Below are positions 44,000-52,289 of a stretch of 64,000 nt of DNA, one piece after another. The position numbers were made by a program, and so were the translations under genes. The stretch spans positions 1 through 64,000 of the forward strand of contig JBFIQI010000001.1 of the NCBI GenBank assembly GCA_041609715.1. Direction: 5' to 3'. Each line of letters starts with the position of its first letter. Position 1 is the first letter of the stretch. Origin of the DNA: JABDLF01 sp041609715 (lineage in GTDB: Bacteria; Pseudomonadota; Gammaproteobacteria; Steroidobacterales; JABDLF01). The notes beneath the pieces were generated by a model. The model ran no database searches. It was given only the letters and a program-made list of their open reading frames with translations, and had not been told where the DNA came from.

Positions 44000-44212
44000 C
44001 CCTGCTCCCTTGTTTGAATGCTATTGTGGCGGAAGCCGCGGAAAGCGCTCCAGTGTATACGTGCTGATCGCGCTTATCCACAGGCAAAAACGCTGCTCGC
44101 AGCGACGGCGCCCGGTTGACACCCCCGGGGCCGACCGGTACCCTTGCCGGCCGTTTCGGGGGGCCGAAAACCCCGCGACACCCCAATCAGAAATCAAGCG
44201 CCGGGCTGAACC
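44000..44212. other. rpmH-dnaA divergent intergenic region with a DnaA box
   Basis: A gap of about 210 bases between the divergent dnaA and rpmH genes. It contains one perfect DnaA box, TTATCCACA at 44074-44082, and must hold both promoters. It is not notably AT-rich. It may be part of the origin or an autoregulatory site for dnaA. Confidence 0.55.
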
Positions 44213-44347
44213 ATGAAACGCACCTTTCAACCAAGCAATTTGCGCCGCAAACGGACGCACGGCTTTCGGGCCCGGATGGCGTCGAAAAGCGGGCGCGCTA
44301 TTCTTAATCGCCGCCGCCGCAAGGGCCGGGCGCGGCTCTGCCCGTAA
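44213..44347 (+). CDS. rpmH: 50S ribosomal protein L34
   Basis: A 44-residue, very basic protein starting MKRTFQPSNLRRKRTHGF, the invariant L34 start, followed by RARMASKSGRAILNRRRRKG. It is too short for many ORF filters. The C-terminus LCP differs from the common KRLSA. The stop codon TAA is embedded in the reading frame of rnpA. Confidence 0.98.
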   Translation: MKRTFQPSNLRRKRTHGFRARMASKSGRAILNRRRRKGRARLCP

Positions 44348-44733
44348 GCCCCGCCAACCCGGCGGTTCGGCGCAACAGGCTTCCCGGCAGCGGTCGACTC
44401 AGGCATGCCGCCGACTACCAGGCCGTATTCGACAAAGCCGTGCGAGCGGCCGACCAACGCTTCACGCTACTGGCGCGGCCCAACCACCACGGCCGTGCGC
44501 GACTGGGCCTGGTGGTGTCTGCACGCGCAGCCGGCAACGCGGTCAGGCGCAACCGCATAAAACGGGCGGCCAGGGAAAGTTTTCGGAACCTGCAGCATGA
44601 GCTTGGAGATATCGATGTCGTTGTTTTGGCGCGACCCGGGGCGGGAGAAGCGGCGCCGGGGGAACTCAACACCAGCCTTACAAAGCTCCTGCGGAGCCTG
44701 AGCCGAAAGTGCGCAGAGTCATCACCCGCCTAA
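44338..44733 (+). CDS. rnpA: Ribonuclease P protein component
   Basis: The protein subunit of RNase P, which assists 5' maturation of tRNAs. The RNR-type motif AVRRNRIKRAARESFR and LARPNHHGRARLGLVVS are clear. Conserved N-terminal residues (RHAADYQAVFDKAVRA) lie upstream of the first ATG/GTG/TTG in frame, which is GTG at 44440 (97 residues, short for the family). The frame is open back to 44308 with only one possible start-like codon, CTG at 44338, which overlaps the rpmH end. I take CTG as the start (131 residues), with low certainty about the initiation codon. It overlaps yidD by 25 bases. Confidence 0.85.
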   Translation: MPVSPANPAVRRNRLPGSGRLRHAADYQAVFDKAVRAADQRFTLLARPNHHGRARLGLVVSARAAGNAVRRNRIKRAARESFRNLQHELGDIDVVVLARPGAGEAAPGELNTSLTKLLRSLSRKCAESSPA

Positions 44734-44936
44734 TCCGCATTTATCAGCGCCTGTTCAGCGGCCTGTTTGGGCCGCGCTGCCGCTTTTATCCCAGCTGCTC
44801 CGCATATGCGGCCGAAGCCGTGGCGCGCCACGGCGCCGCACGTGGCGGCTGGCTGTCAGTGCGGCGCATAGCCCGCTGCCACCCCTGGCACCCCGGCGGC
44901 GTCGACATGGTTCCCGGGGGCCGCCGGGATGGATAA
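44709..44936 (+). CDS. yidD: Membrane protein insertion efficiency factor YidD
   Basis: A 75-residue protein that aids insertion of membrane proteins with YidC. It starts with an amphipathic stretch (VITRLIRIYQRLFSGL) and has the family core CRFYPSCSAYAAEAV and RIARCHPWHPGGVD with three conserved cysteines. It has a GTG start, a 25-base overlap with rnpA and an 8-base overlap with yidC. Confidence 0.96.
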   Translation: MRRVITRLIRIYQRLFSGLFGPRCRFYPSCSAYAAEAVARHGAARGGWLSVRRIARCHPWHPGGVDMVPGGRRDG

Positions 44937-46578
44937 TCAGCGCTTCCTGTTGTGGGCCTCATTCGCCCTGGTCTTGTTCCTGATCTACCAGGCCTGGATG
45001 CAGGACTACCACGCGCCCGCCACCGGCCAGCAACCCCAGCCGCAAGCCGCGCAACCCGCGGGCCAGGCGCCGGCGGATGGCGAGCTGCCCGGCCTCGAAG
45101 ACCTGGCGCCGCCGGCTGCGCCGGCCGTGACCGCTGTCAGCACCGAGACGCCTCCCGCAGAACTGGTGAGCGTGGTGACGGACGTGCTCGATTTGCGCAT
45201 CGCCAACGAGGGTGGGGCGCTGGTGTATGCGGCCTTGCGGGGGTATCCGCTGGAAAAATCCCGACCCGAGGACCCCGTCGTGTTGCTGGATATCGACCAG
45301 GACTATTTCGTGGTGCAGGCCGGCCTGCGGGCCGCGAACGGCGGGGAGGAACCGAATCACCGCGCCCGCTGGGAAACCGAGCAAAAAGAGTACCGCCTGC
45401 AGCCGGGGCAGGAAGCGCTGAGCGTGGTGTTGCGCTGGCGAGGAGAGGGGCTGTCGGCCACCCGCACCTATCGCTTCAGCCGGGGCAGCTATCTGGTCAA
45501 AATCGAAACCCGCCTGGATAACGCCGGGCCGGCCCCCTGGCGGGGCGTCGACTATGTGCAGCTGATTCGGGCCAACCGCAACATAGAGCGCTCGTTTGCT
45601 TCGGTGGAGTCTTATTCCTATCGCGGCCCGGCCGTGTTCGACGGCGAACGTTATGAAAAGCTCGATGCGGGCGACCTCGAGGAGGGCCCGTGGCAGGTCA
45701 CCACCCAAGAGGGCTGGCTGGCGCTCATCCAGCACCACTTCCTCGTGGCCACCATCCCGCCGCGGGACAGCCCGTATCGGCTGGAGGCCATGCTGCTGGA
45801 AAGCGATCGTTTCCTGCTGCGCGCCCTGGGCCCGGCGCGAGAAGTGCCGGCCGGTGGCAGCACGACGTTTGACGAGCGGGTTTTCATCGGGCCCAAGCTG
45901 CACAATCAGCTCGCCGCGGTTGGAAAAAAGCTGACCCTGACCGTGGACTATGGCTTCACGTCCATCATTGCACAGCCGCTGTTTTGGGTCTTGAACAAAA
46001 TCCACGGCGTGGTGGGCAACTGGGGCTGGGCGATCATTCTCCTGACCCTGCTCATCAAGATTGTTTTTTACAAGCTGGCCGAGACGAGCGGGCGCTCGAT
46101 GGCCAAGATGCGCAAGCTGCAGCCACGCATGAAGGCGTTACAGGAGCGCTACAAAGACGACCGGCAAAAACTCAGCCAGGCCATGATGGCGCTGTACAAA
46201 GAAGAGAAGGCCAATCCGGCGGCAGGCTGTCTGCCGCTGCTGGTGCAGATGCCGGTGTTCTTTGCGCTGTACTGGGTGCTGATCGAGAGCGTGGAGTTGC
46301 GCCAGGCGCCATGGGTGCTGTGGATCAACGACCTGTCCTCCAGGGACCCGTTTTTTATACTGCCGGTGTTGATGGGCATCAGCATGTTTGCGATGCAAAA
46401 GCTCAATCCGCAACCCACCGACCCGGTGCAGGCCAAGGTCATGCTGGCCATGCCCCTGATGATGGGCGCCTTCATGGCGGTTTTCCCTTCGGGCCTGGTG
46501 CTTTACTGGCTGGTCAACAACCTCCTGTCCATTGCTCAGCAGTGGCACATCAACCGGGTCGTGGAGGCGGAGCGCTAA
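44929..46578 (+). CDS. yidC: Membrane protein insertase YidC
   Basis: Inner-membrane insertase, 549 residues. It has an N-terminal membrane segment (FLLWASFALVLFLIYQAW), a Pro/Ala/Gln-rich linker, a large periplasmic beta domain, and the conserved C-terminal five-helix core (LLVQMPVFFALYWVLIESV; LPVLMGISMFAMQKLNP; MPLMMGAFMAVFPSGLVLYW). The rpmH-rnpA-yidD-yidC-mnmE order is standard. Confidence 0.98.
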   Translation: MDNQRFLLWASFALVLFLIYQAWMQDYHAPATGQQPQPQAAQPAGQAPADGELPGLEDLAPPAAPAVTAVSTETPPAELVSVVTDVLDLRIANEGGALVYAALRGYPLEKSRPEDPVVLLDIDQDYFVVQAGLRAANGGEEPNHRARWETEQKEYRLQPGQEALSVVLRWRGEGLSATRTYRFSRGSYLVKIETRLDNAGPAPWRGVDYVQLIRANRNIERSFASVESYSYRGPAVFDGERYEKLDAGDLEEGPWQVTTQEGWLALIQHHFLVATIPPRDSPYRLEAMLLESDRFLLRALGPAREVPAGGSTTFDERVFIGPKLHNQLAAVGKKLTLTVDYGFTSIIAQPLFWVLNKIHGVVGNWGWAIILLTLLIKIVFYKLAETSGRSMAKMRKLQPRMKALQERYKDDRQKLSQAMMALYKEEKANPAAGCLPLLVQMPVFFALYWVLIESVELRQAPWVLWINDLSSRDPFFILPVLMGISMFAMQKLNPQPTDPVQAKVMLAMPLMMGAFMAVFPSGLVLYWLVNNLLSIAQQWHINRVVEAER

Positions 46579-46735
46579 CAGCACCCACCGGGTGGGGCGG
46601 CAGGGCCCCGCCAATGTTCCGTCCGAGACCGCCCCGGCAGCGGGGCCATCGGCCTCTGGTCCGACAACAGGCCGGGCACACCGCGCAGCGAGCGCTTCTG
46701 CTATCTTTGCCGACCACGCATCACAGGAGCCTGGC

Positions 46736-48100
46736 ATGACCGTGTCGGCCGACGCCGCCCCTGCAGAAACCATTGTTGCGGTCGCCACGCCCCCGGGGCG
46801 GGGCGGGGTCGGCATCGTGCGGGTTTCGGGCCCGCTGGCGCAGTCCGTCGCCACCCAGGTGCTGGGGGCGTGCCCGGCGCCGCGCCAGGCAACGCTAAGA
46901 CGTTTCCGGGACGAAAACGGCCAGATGCTGGACGAGGGCATCGCGCTGTTCTTCGCGGCCCCCAATTCATTTACCGGCGAAGACGTACTGGAGTTCCAGG
47001 GCCATGGTGGGCCGCAGGTCATGGATCTCCTGGTGTCCCGCGTTCTGGCCCTGGGCGCACGCATGGCCGGGCCGGGAGAATTTTCTTTGCGGGCCTTTCT
47101 TAATGACCGCCTGGACCTGGTGCAGGCGGAGGCCATCGCCGATCTCATCGACAGCGGCTCGGCGGAGGCGGCACGCGCGGCAGCGCGTTCGCTTCAGGGC
47201 GAGTTTTCCAGCCAGGTGCATGAGTTGGTGGAGGCGCTGACGGGGCTGCGCATGTACGTGGAGGCGGCCATCGATTTTCCCGAGGAGGAGGTGGACTTTC
47301 TTTCTGATACTGCGCTGGAGTCGCGGCTGCAGGATGTGTTCGGGCGCTTTGATCGGCTCGCGGCGGGTGTGCGCCAGGGCCGTTTGTTGCGAGAAGGCAT
47401 GACCGTGGTGCTGGCGGGAAGACCCAACGTGGGCAAGTCCAGCCTGTTGAACCAGCTAGCGGGCCGCGACGCGGCAATCGTCACGCACCTGCCGGGCACG
47501 ACGCGAGATCTGCTGCGGGAAGAGATTCAGATCGACGGCATGCCCTTGCATGTGGTGGACACCGCCGGCCTGCGAACCGGAGCAGACGTGGTGGAGCAAG
47601 AGGGGGTGCGCCGGGCACGCTCGGCGGCGCGCTCGGCCGACCTGGTTCTGCTGGTGAGCGATGCCACCAGCGGGGAGCCGGCACAACGCGCGCGTCTGCG
47701 TGACGAGCTTCCGGGCGAGGTGCCCGTAACCTTGCTGAGAAACAAAATCGATCTGACCGGCGAGCCGCCCGGCACGGTTGCGGGCCGCGAAAACACCTTG
47801 AACGTTTCGGCGCGAACCGGTGCCGGAATGGAGTCCCTCAGGGCGCACCTCAAGGAGGTGATGGGCTACCGGGAACCGGAGGCTGGCGCCTTCAGTGCGC
47901 GCCGCCGCCACCTGCAAGCGCTGGCCGCGGCCCGGGCCCATGCAGAAGCGGGCCGGCGACAATTGCAGGGGGGCAGGGCGGGCGAGCTGCTGGCAGAAGA
48001 GCTGCGCCTGGCCCAACAGGCGCTTGCCGAGATAACGGGTGAATTCACCAGCGACGACTTGCTGGGCAGGATTTTTCAGGATTTTTGCATCGGCAAGTGA
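46736..48100 (+). CDS. mnmE: tRNA modification GTPase MnmE
   Basis: With MnmG it forms the (carboxymethyl)aminomethyl group on U34 of several tRNAs. The N-terminal tetrahydrofolate-binding domain starts TIVAVATPPGRGGVGIVRVS. The GTPase domain has GRPNVGKSSLLN, DTAGLR and NKIDL, and the protein ends in the catalytic CIGK. The ATG at 46736, behind CAGGAG, gives 454 residues. Its partner mnmG lies 7 kb downstream rather than next to it. Confidence 0.98.
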   Translation: MTVSADAAPAETIVAVATPPGRGGVGIVRVSGPLAQSVATQVLGACPAPRQATLRRFRDENGQMLDEGIALFFAAPNSFTGEDVLEFQGHGGPQVMDLLVSRVLALGARMAGPGEFSLRAFLNDRLDLVQAEAIADLIDSGSAEAARAAARSLQGEFSSQVHELVEALTGLRMYVEAAIDFPEEEVDFLSDTALESRLQDVFGRFDRLAAGVRQGRLLREGMTVVLAGRPNVGKSSLLNQLAGRDAAIVTHLPGTTRDLLREEIQIDGMPLHVVDTAGLRTGADVVEQEGVRRARSAARSADLVLLVSDATSGEPAQRARLRDELPGEVPVTLLRNKIDLTGEPPGTVAGRENTLNVSARTGAGMESLRAHLKEVMGYREPEAGAFSARRRHLQALAAARAHAEAGRRQLQGGRAGELLAEELRLAQQALAEITGEFTSDDLLGRIFQDFCIGK

Positions 48101-48249
48101 GGCCGTGATATTGCAAACCGGACCGCACCAGGCAGCGGGGCGCCCGGAGCAATAAGGGAAAATGCTTACCCCCATGCGCCGATTCCCATTGCCGCAGGCG
48201 CACCGCGCCCGGTAGACTTTTTGCCTTCGGTTATTGCCGCGAACCCCTT

Positions 48250-49641
48250 ATGTCCATGACCGCGCCGTTTGATAAAGACCTGATTCGACGTTACGAGGGC
48301 CCCGGGCCCCGCTATACGTCTTATCCCACAGCCGTCCAGTTCACCGAAGAATTTACCCGGGACGACTACCGCGCGCTGTGTGAGCGCAGCAATACCGCGG
48401 AACCGCGCAAGCCCCTGGCGGCTTACGTGCACGTGCCATTTTGTGCTTCGCTTTGTTACTACTGCGCCTGCAGCAAGATCGTGACCCGGCACCCGGAAAA
48501 AGTCAGAGCCTACCTGGAGCGTCTGCACCGGGAAATCGAAATGCAGTCCGGGCTGCTGGAGAGCGGTCGGCCGCTTCGACAGCTGCATTTTGGTGGCGGT
48601 ACGCCAACCTACCTGAGCGCGCAACAAATGGCCCAGTTGATGCGGGCGCTGGAAAGTAGTTTCGGTTTCGCCGCGCCCTCGGAGCGGGAATTTTCCATCG
48701 AGATCGATCCGCGCACCCTGGGCCCCAACTGTTTGCCGACCCTTCGGGAGCAGGGCTTCGATCGCGTGAGCTTTGGCGTGCAGGACCTGGACCCCAGGGT
48801 GCAAGCCGCGATCAACCGGCTGCAGCCGGTTGAAATGACTCTGGCTGCCATAGAGGGTGCGCGATCTGCGGGCTTTGGCGCCCTGTCTCTGGACCTGATC
48901 TACGGGCTGCCGCACCAGAGTGTCGCCAGCTTCAGCCGGACGCTAGACCAGATCATAGCGGCCCGGCCCGAGCGACTCGCGGTTTACAACTATGCACATC
49001 TGCCCAACCTGTTCCGGGCGCAGCGCCTGATCGATGCGGCTGATTTGCCCGACGCAGAAGAGAAGCTGGAAATCTTCGCCGAGACGGTTCGCCGCCTGAG
49101 CGCTGCCGGTTATGTATATATCGGCCTGGACCACTTCGCGCTGCCGGATGACGCACTGGTGCTGGCGCAACGGGACCGCAGCCTGCAAAGAAACTTTCAG
49201 GGTTATTCCACCCATGCGGAGTGTGATTTGCTGGGGCTGGGCCTTACGGCCATTGGCAAAATGGCAGATGGCTACAGCCAGAACGCCAAGGCCCTGGCGG
49301 ATTACTACGCGGCCATCGACGCCGGTCATTTGCCCATAGCCCGGGGCTTGCGCCTCAGTCGCGACGATCGCATCCGGCGCGCCGTGATCCAGGCGCTGAT
49401 GTGTCATGCCACGCTGCCATATGCTGACATCGAGGCGCGCTTCGACATCGATTTTGCCGATTACTTCGCCCGCGAGCTGGCCGGTCTCGAGCCGCTGGCG
49501 GCGGACGGGCTGGTTGGCCTGGGCAACCAGGAAATCCGGGTCACCGACAGCGGGCGTTTTTTCTTGCGCCCCATTGCCATGGTGTTCGATACCTACCTGA
49601 AGGACGGCTCCACAGCCGGCCGGTTTTCCAAGGCCGTCTGA
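48250..49641 (+). CDS. hemN: Oxygen-independent coproporphyrinogen III oxidase HemN
   Basis: Radical-SAM enzyme performing the same step as HemF without oxygen. The cluster motif is HVPFCASLCYYCACSK (Cys65, Cys69, Cys72) and PRYTSYPTAVQF precedes it; YNYAHLPNLFRAQRLI and GLDHFALPDD are HemN-specific. The 463 residues match true HemN rather than the shorter HemW relatives. No FNR-type site is seen upstream of it; the site found at 49784 lies downstream. Confidence 0.97.
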   Translation: MSMTAPFDKDLIRRYEGPGPRYTSYPTAVQFTEEFTRDDYRALCERSNTAEPRKPLAAYVHVPFCASLCYYCACSKIVTRHPEKVRAYLERLHREIEMQSGLLESGRPLRQLHFGGGTPTYLSAQQMAQLMRALESSFGFAAPSEREFSIEIDPRTLGPNCLPTLREQGFDRVSFGVQDLDPRVQAAINRLQPVEMTLAAIEGARSAGFGALSLDLIYGLPHQSVASFSRTLDQIIAARPERLAVYNYAHLPNLFRAQRLIDAADLPDAEEKLEIFAETVRRLSAAGYVYIGLDHFALPDDALVLAQRDRSLQRNFQGYSTHAECDLLGLGLTAIGKMADGYSQNAKALADYYAAIDAGHLPIARGLRLSRDDRIRRAVIQALMCHATLPYADIEARFDIDFADYFARELAGLEPLAADGLVGLGNQEIRVTDSGRFFLRPIAMVFDTYLKDGSTAGRFSKAV

Positions 49642-49701
49642 CCGGCAGACTCGCGGTTGGCCTCGGGCCGCGGCGGGCCCGCCGGGCAGCCGCCATGAAA
49701 C

Positions 49702-49717
49702 TGTGATGCGCGTCACA
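49702..49717. promoter_or_regulatory. Crp/Vfr-type binding site
   Basis: TGTGATGCGCGTCACA carries both perfect half-sites TGTGA-N6-TCACA of the Crp consensus. It lies in the hemN-HD-GYP gap, about 145 bases upstream of the HD-GYP start, so it may control that gene through cAMP-Crp. Confidence 0.65.
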
Positions 49718-49783
49718 TTTTTTTCCAAAATCCCCAATGCCACGGCGATAAATTGCCCGACTGCCGGGTAATTATGTGAAAAC

Positions 49784-49797
49784 TTGATTTGTATCAC
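49784..49797. promoter_or_regulatory. FNR/Anr-type binding site
   Basis: TTGATTTGTATCAC matches the FNR consensus TTGAT-N4-ATCAA at 9 of 10 specified positions. It is about 65 bases upstream of the HD-GYP start codon, a position suited to activation or repression by an oxygen-sensing FNR protein. Confidence 0.6.
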
Positions 49798-49862
49798 ACC
49801 GTTACGGCTCCGTTTGCACCACCATTGCGCTTAGTCGGGTAGCCTGCTTTGGAGCGACGCAC

Positions 49863-51089
49863 GTGGAATCGGAAAAGTTTGACCCCAGCACAACAGTTAT
49901 CCTGAACCCTGAGGAGCTCAGGGTTGGCATGTATGTGTCTTATCTGGACCGCCCGTGGATCGAGACGGATTTTCCGTTTCGCGGCTTTCGCGTCGCCTCG
50001 GAAGAAGACCTCCAGCAATTGCGCGAGAGCTGCGAGTACGTTTTCGTCGACACGGAGCGCAGCGATGACCGAACAGGCTACCAGGAATATTTTGAAAAGA
50101 GAGCGCGGCAGACTGAGCAGGCGCCTGCCAGCGCCGAGCCCGGGGAAACCCAATACGAGGACGCGCACCCTACCGAGCAGGAGTTTCGCTCGGCGAAAAC
50201 GGCCCATGCCGAGTTTCGCAGTGCGGTAATTCGTGCCTTCGAGCTGGCGCGCGCCGGCGACCTGAAAAACCTCTCTGATCTCAAGAAAGCCTCAGAGCCG
50301 CTGATCGCCAGCGTTGAGCGCATGCCGGATGCCTTGCTGTACCTGGTGCGCACCCAGGCGAGCGGCGACTACCTCTATCGCCATGCCGTGGCCTGCGCGG
50401 TTATGTGCGTTGCGCTGGGCCGTGAAATGGGGCTGCCCCGCGGGATGCTGGAAACGCTGGCCCTGGGCGGCGCCCTGCTGGATATCGGCAAAACCCGGAC
50501 TCCCAGTGATCTGCTGAATCGCACCAGCGCCCTGGCGCTGACTTCCGGAGAAATACACCAGCTGCGCCGCCACGTGGCTTACAGCCTGGAAATCATTTCC
50601 AAGGCCGACCCCGAAAACAGCCAGCTGCTGGAGCTGGTAGCGAATCACCACGAGCGCCACAACGGCTCGGGTTACCCCGGTGGACTGGCTGGCAACAGCA
50701 TACCCTTGCTGGGGCGCGCGGCAGCGGTGGTAGACATGTTTGACGCTATGATCAGCGAGCGCAGTTATGGTCGTCGCGCCACGCCTTACGAGGCCATGCG
50801 TTATCTCAAGGGCCAGCGTGATGAAGATTTTGATGCCGGCATCATCAACAGCTTTGCCATGGCCTTTGGTTATTATCCCACGGGCTCCCTGGTGGAGCTG
50901 TCCGATGGCCGGGTGGGCTTTGTCATCCAGCAAAACCGCGAGGCACAGCTGCAACCGCGGGTTTATATCGTGATGGACGCCAAGGGCCAGCGGCCCCAGG
51001 AATTTCAGGTGGCAGACCTTGCCGATCGCTCCCTGAGCCTGATGGTCAAAAAATGCCTCAAGGCCGGTAGCTACGGCATCGAATTCTGA
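49863..51089 (+). CDS. HD-GYP domain protein with DUF3391, HD histidine replaced
   Basis: Related to cyclic-di-GMP phosphodiesterases. The N-terminal 70 or so residues are the DUF3391 domain (VILNPEELRVGMYVSYLDRP). The HD-GYP domain runs from about residue 165, with His174, His237, NHHERHNGSGYP (residues 261-272) and VDMFDAM. The HD pair reads LD (Leu206-Asp207 in GGALLDIGK), so one metal ligand is missing and activity may be lost or altered. GTG start, 408 residues, behind GGAG. Crp- and FNR-type sites lie upstream. Confidence 0.92.
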   Translation: MESEKFDPSTTVILNPEELRVGMYVSYLDRPWIETDFPFRGFRVASEEDLQQLRESCEYVFVDTERSDDRTGYQEYFEKRARQTEQAPASAEPGETQYEDAHPTEQEFRSAKTAHAEFRSAVIRAFELARAGDLKNLSDLKKASEPLIASVERMPDALLYLVRTQASGDYLYRHAVACAVMCVALGREMGLPRGMLETLALGGALLDIGKTRTPSDLLNRTSALALTSGEIHQLRRHVAYSLEIISKADPENSQLLELVANHHERHNGSGYPGGLAGNSIPLLGRAAAVVDMFDAMISERSYGRRATPYEAMRYLKGQRDEDFDAGIINSFAMAFGYYPTGSLVELSDGRVGFVIQQNREAQLQPRVYIVMDAKGQRPQEFQVADLADRSLSLMVKKCLKAGSYGIEF

Positions 51090-51107
51090 GCCGCATACCG
51101 CGGCCCC

Positions 51108-52289
51108 TTAGCCCAGGATGCTCTCACGCCCGTAAAGCCGGCCTGCCGTTATTGCCAGCAGGCCACCCAGCCCCAGGGTGCTGAGGGCGGAAATTGCGGC
51201 ATGTGCCAGATTCAATGCTTCGCCCTTCATGAGCTCGGTAATGAGCAGGTGCTGGCCCAGGCTGGGGACCAGCATCAGCACGGCGGTGGACTCCAGTGCG
51301 TACAAGCCGGCAAATACGATAGGCAGGGTTGGCACCAGCAGCACAAAAGACAAGTAGCTCTGGGCCTCCTTGTAACTGCGGGTAAAACTGGCGACCAGCG
51401 TCAGCAGGGAGGCGCCAAAAAACACAAATGGCAGCACCAGCAAAAAGGCCCGCAACACCACATCCCAGCCAAAATTTGCCGACATGTCGACTTGTTCCAG
51501 CGGAATGTAAGAAAGGCTGACCGCGAAGGCCAGCAGGGTCAGCAGCAACGACAGGGTCATAAAGGCACAGGTGGCCGCCAGTTTGCCGCCAAGCAAACTG
51601 GCCCGGGATACCGGCAGCGTCAGCAGGGGCTCAAGGGATCCGCGCTCCCGCTCACCAGCCGTGGAGTCGATGGCAAGATAAAGCCCGCCCATGAGGGTGG
51701 CAAAGAACAAAAAGTAAGTCACCATGCCCAACACCAGCACCGACCGGGCGCTGGGCGTCGAAACATCAACCTCGCTGATCAGCACCGGCAGGGCCACCGA
51801 CGGGTTGATGCCGCGGGCCTGCAGTCGCAACAGGGAAATGCGGGTCTGGTAGGACTCCAGTACCGAAGAAACCCGCAGCACGTCCTTGGCCGTATCGCGA
51901 TCCGACTGGTCGGTCACAAGCTGCAGCAAGGCCGGCCGCCCCGCCTTGAACTGATCTGCGAAGCCGTCCGGGATGACCAGCACCATGGGCTGCTCGCCGC
52001 TGCTGACCAGTTGTCGCGCAGAAGCACCGGGCGAGAGCGGCTTCGGGTCCAGGTTGTTCTGGGCGAGAAAGCGCACCAGGTTGGGCGCGTTGTCGGCACC
52101 TGCAACGGGAATCTCCAGGGCCTGCTCGGAATCAGAAATCGCCAGCTCCAGCGATATGCTCATGATGACGGCAAAGAATATGGGCCCAAACAGAGGGCCG
52201 AAAAAAAGCGCTGACAGCAGGGTGCGCCGATCTCGAAGGTTATCGTGGACCTCTTTGTTGAAGACCGTCATTAACCCGCCGCGCTTCAT
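51108..52289 (-). CDS. ABC-2 type transporter permease (NatB-like)
   Basis: A 393-residue membrane protein with an N-terminal helix (LLSALFFGPLFGPIFFAVI), a large extracytoplasmic domain and a C-terminal group of membrane helices including GMVTYFLFFATLMGGLYLA and LLVPTLPIVFAGLYAL. ERGSLEPLLTLPVSRASLL is typical of NatB/ABC-2 exporters. NatAB of Bacillus exports sodium, but the substrate here is unknown. The ATG overlaps the ATPase gene stop by 4 bases. Confidence 0.9.
   Translation of the reverse strand: MKRGGLMTVFNKEVHDNLRDRRTLLSALFFGPLFGPIFFAVIMSISLELAISDSEQALEIPVAGADNAPNLVRFLAQNNLDPKPLSPGASARQLVSSGEQPMVLVIPDGFADQFKAGRPALLQLVTDQSDRDTAKDVLRVSSVLESYQTRISLLRLQARGINPSVALPVLISEVDVSTPSARSVLVLGMVTYFLFFATLMGGLYLAIDSTAGERERGSLEPLLTLPVSRASLLGGKLAATCAFMTLSLLLTLLAFAVSLSYIPLEQVDMSANFGWDVVLRAFLLVLPFVFFGASLLTLVASFTRSYKEAQSYLSFVLLVPTLPIVFAGLYALESTAVLMLVPSLGQHLLITELMKGEALNLAHAAISALSTLGLGGLLAITAGRLYGRESILG

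Noticed and set aside
46579..46735. CCCAC/GTGGG stem after yidC as a terminator
   Set aside because: The stem is only 5 bases with a 3-base loop and no T run, and mnmE follows on the same strand.
49672..49683. GGCGGGCCCGCC palindrome after hemN
   Set aside because: A short self-complementary GC run with no loop or T tract; likely chance in GC-rich DNA.
49784..49797. FNR-type site considered as a regulator of hemN
   Set aside because: It lies more than 140 bases downstream of the hemN stop, so it can only plausibly serve the HD-GYP gene.
51201..52214. 337-codon plus-strand open frame rich in Gln and His
   Set aside because: Antisense shadow of the NatB-like permease; the biased composition reflects reverse-complemented Leu codons.
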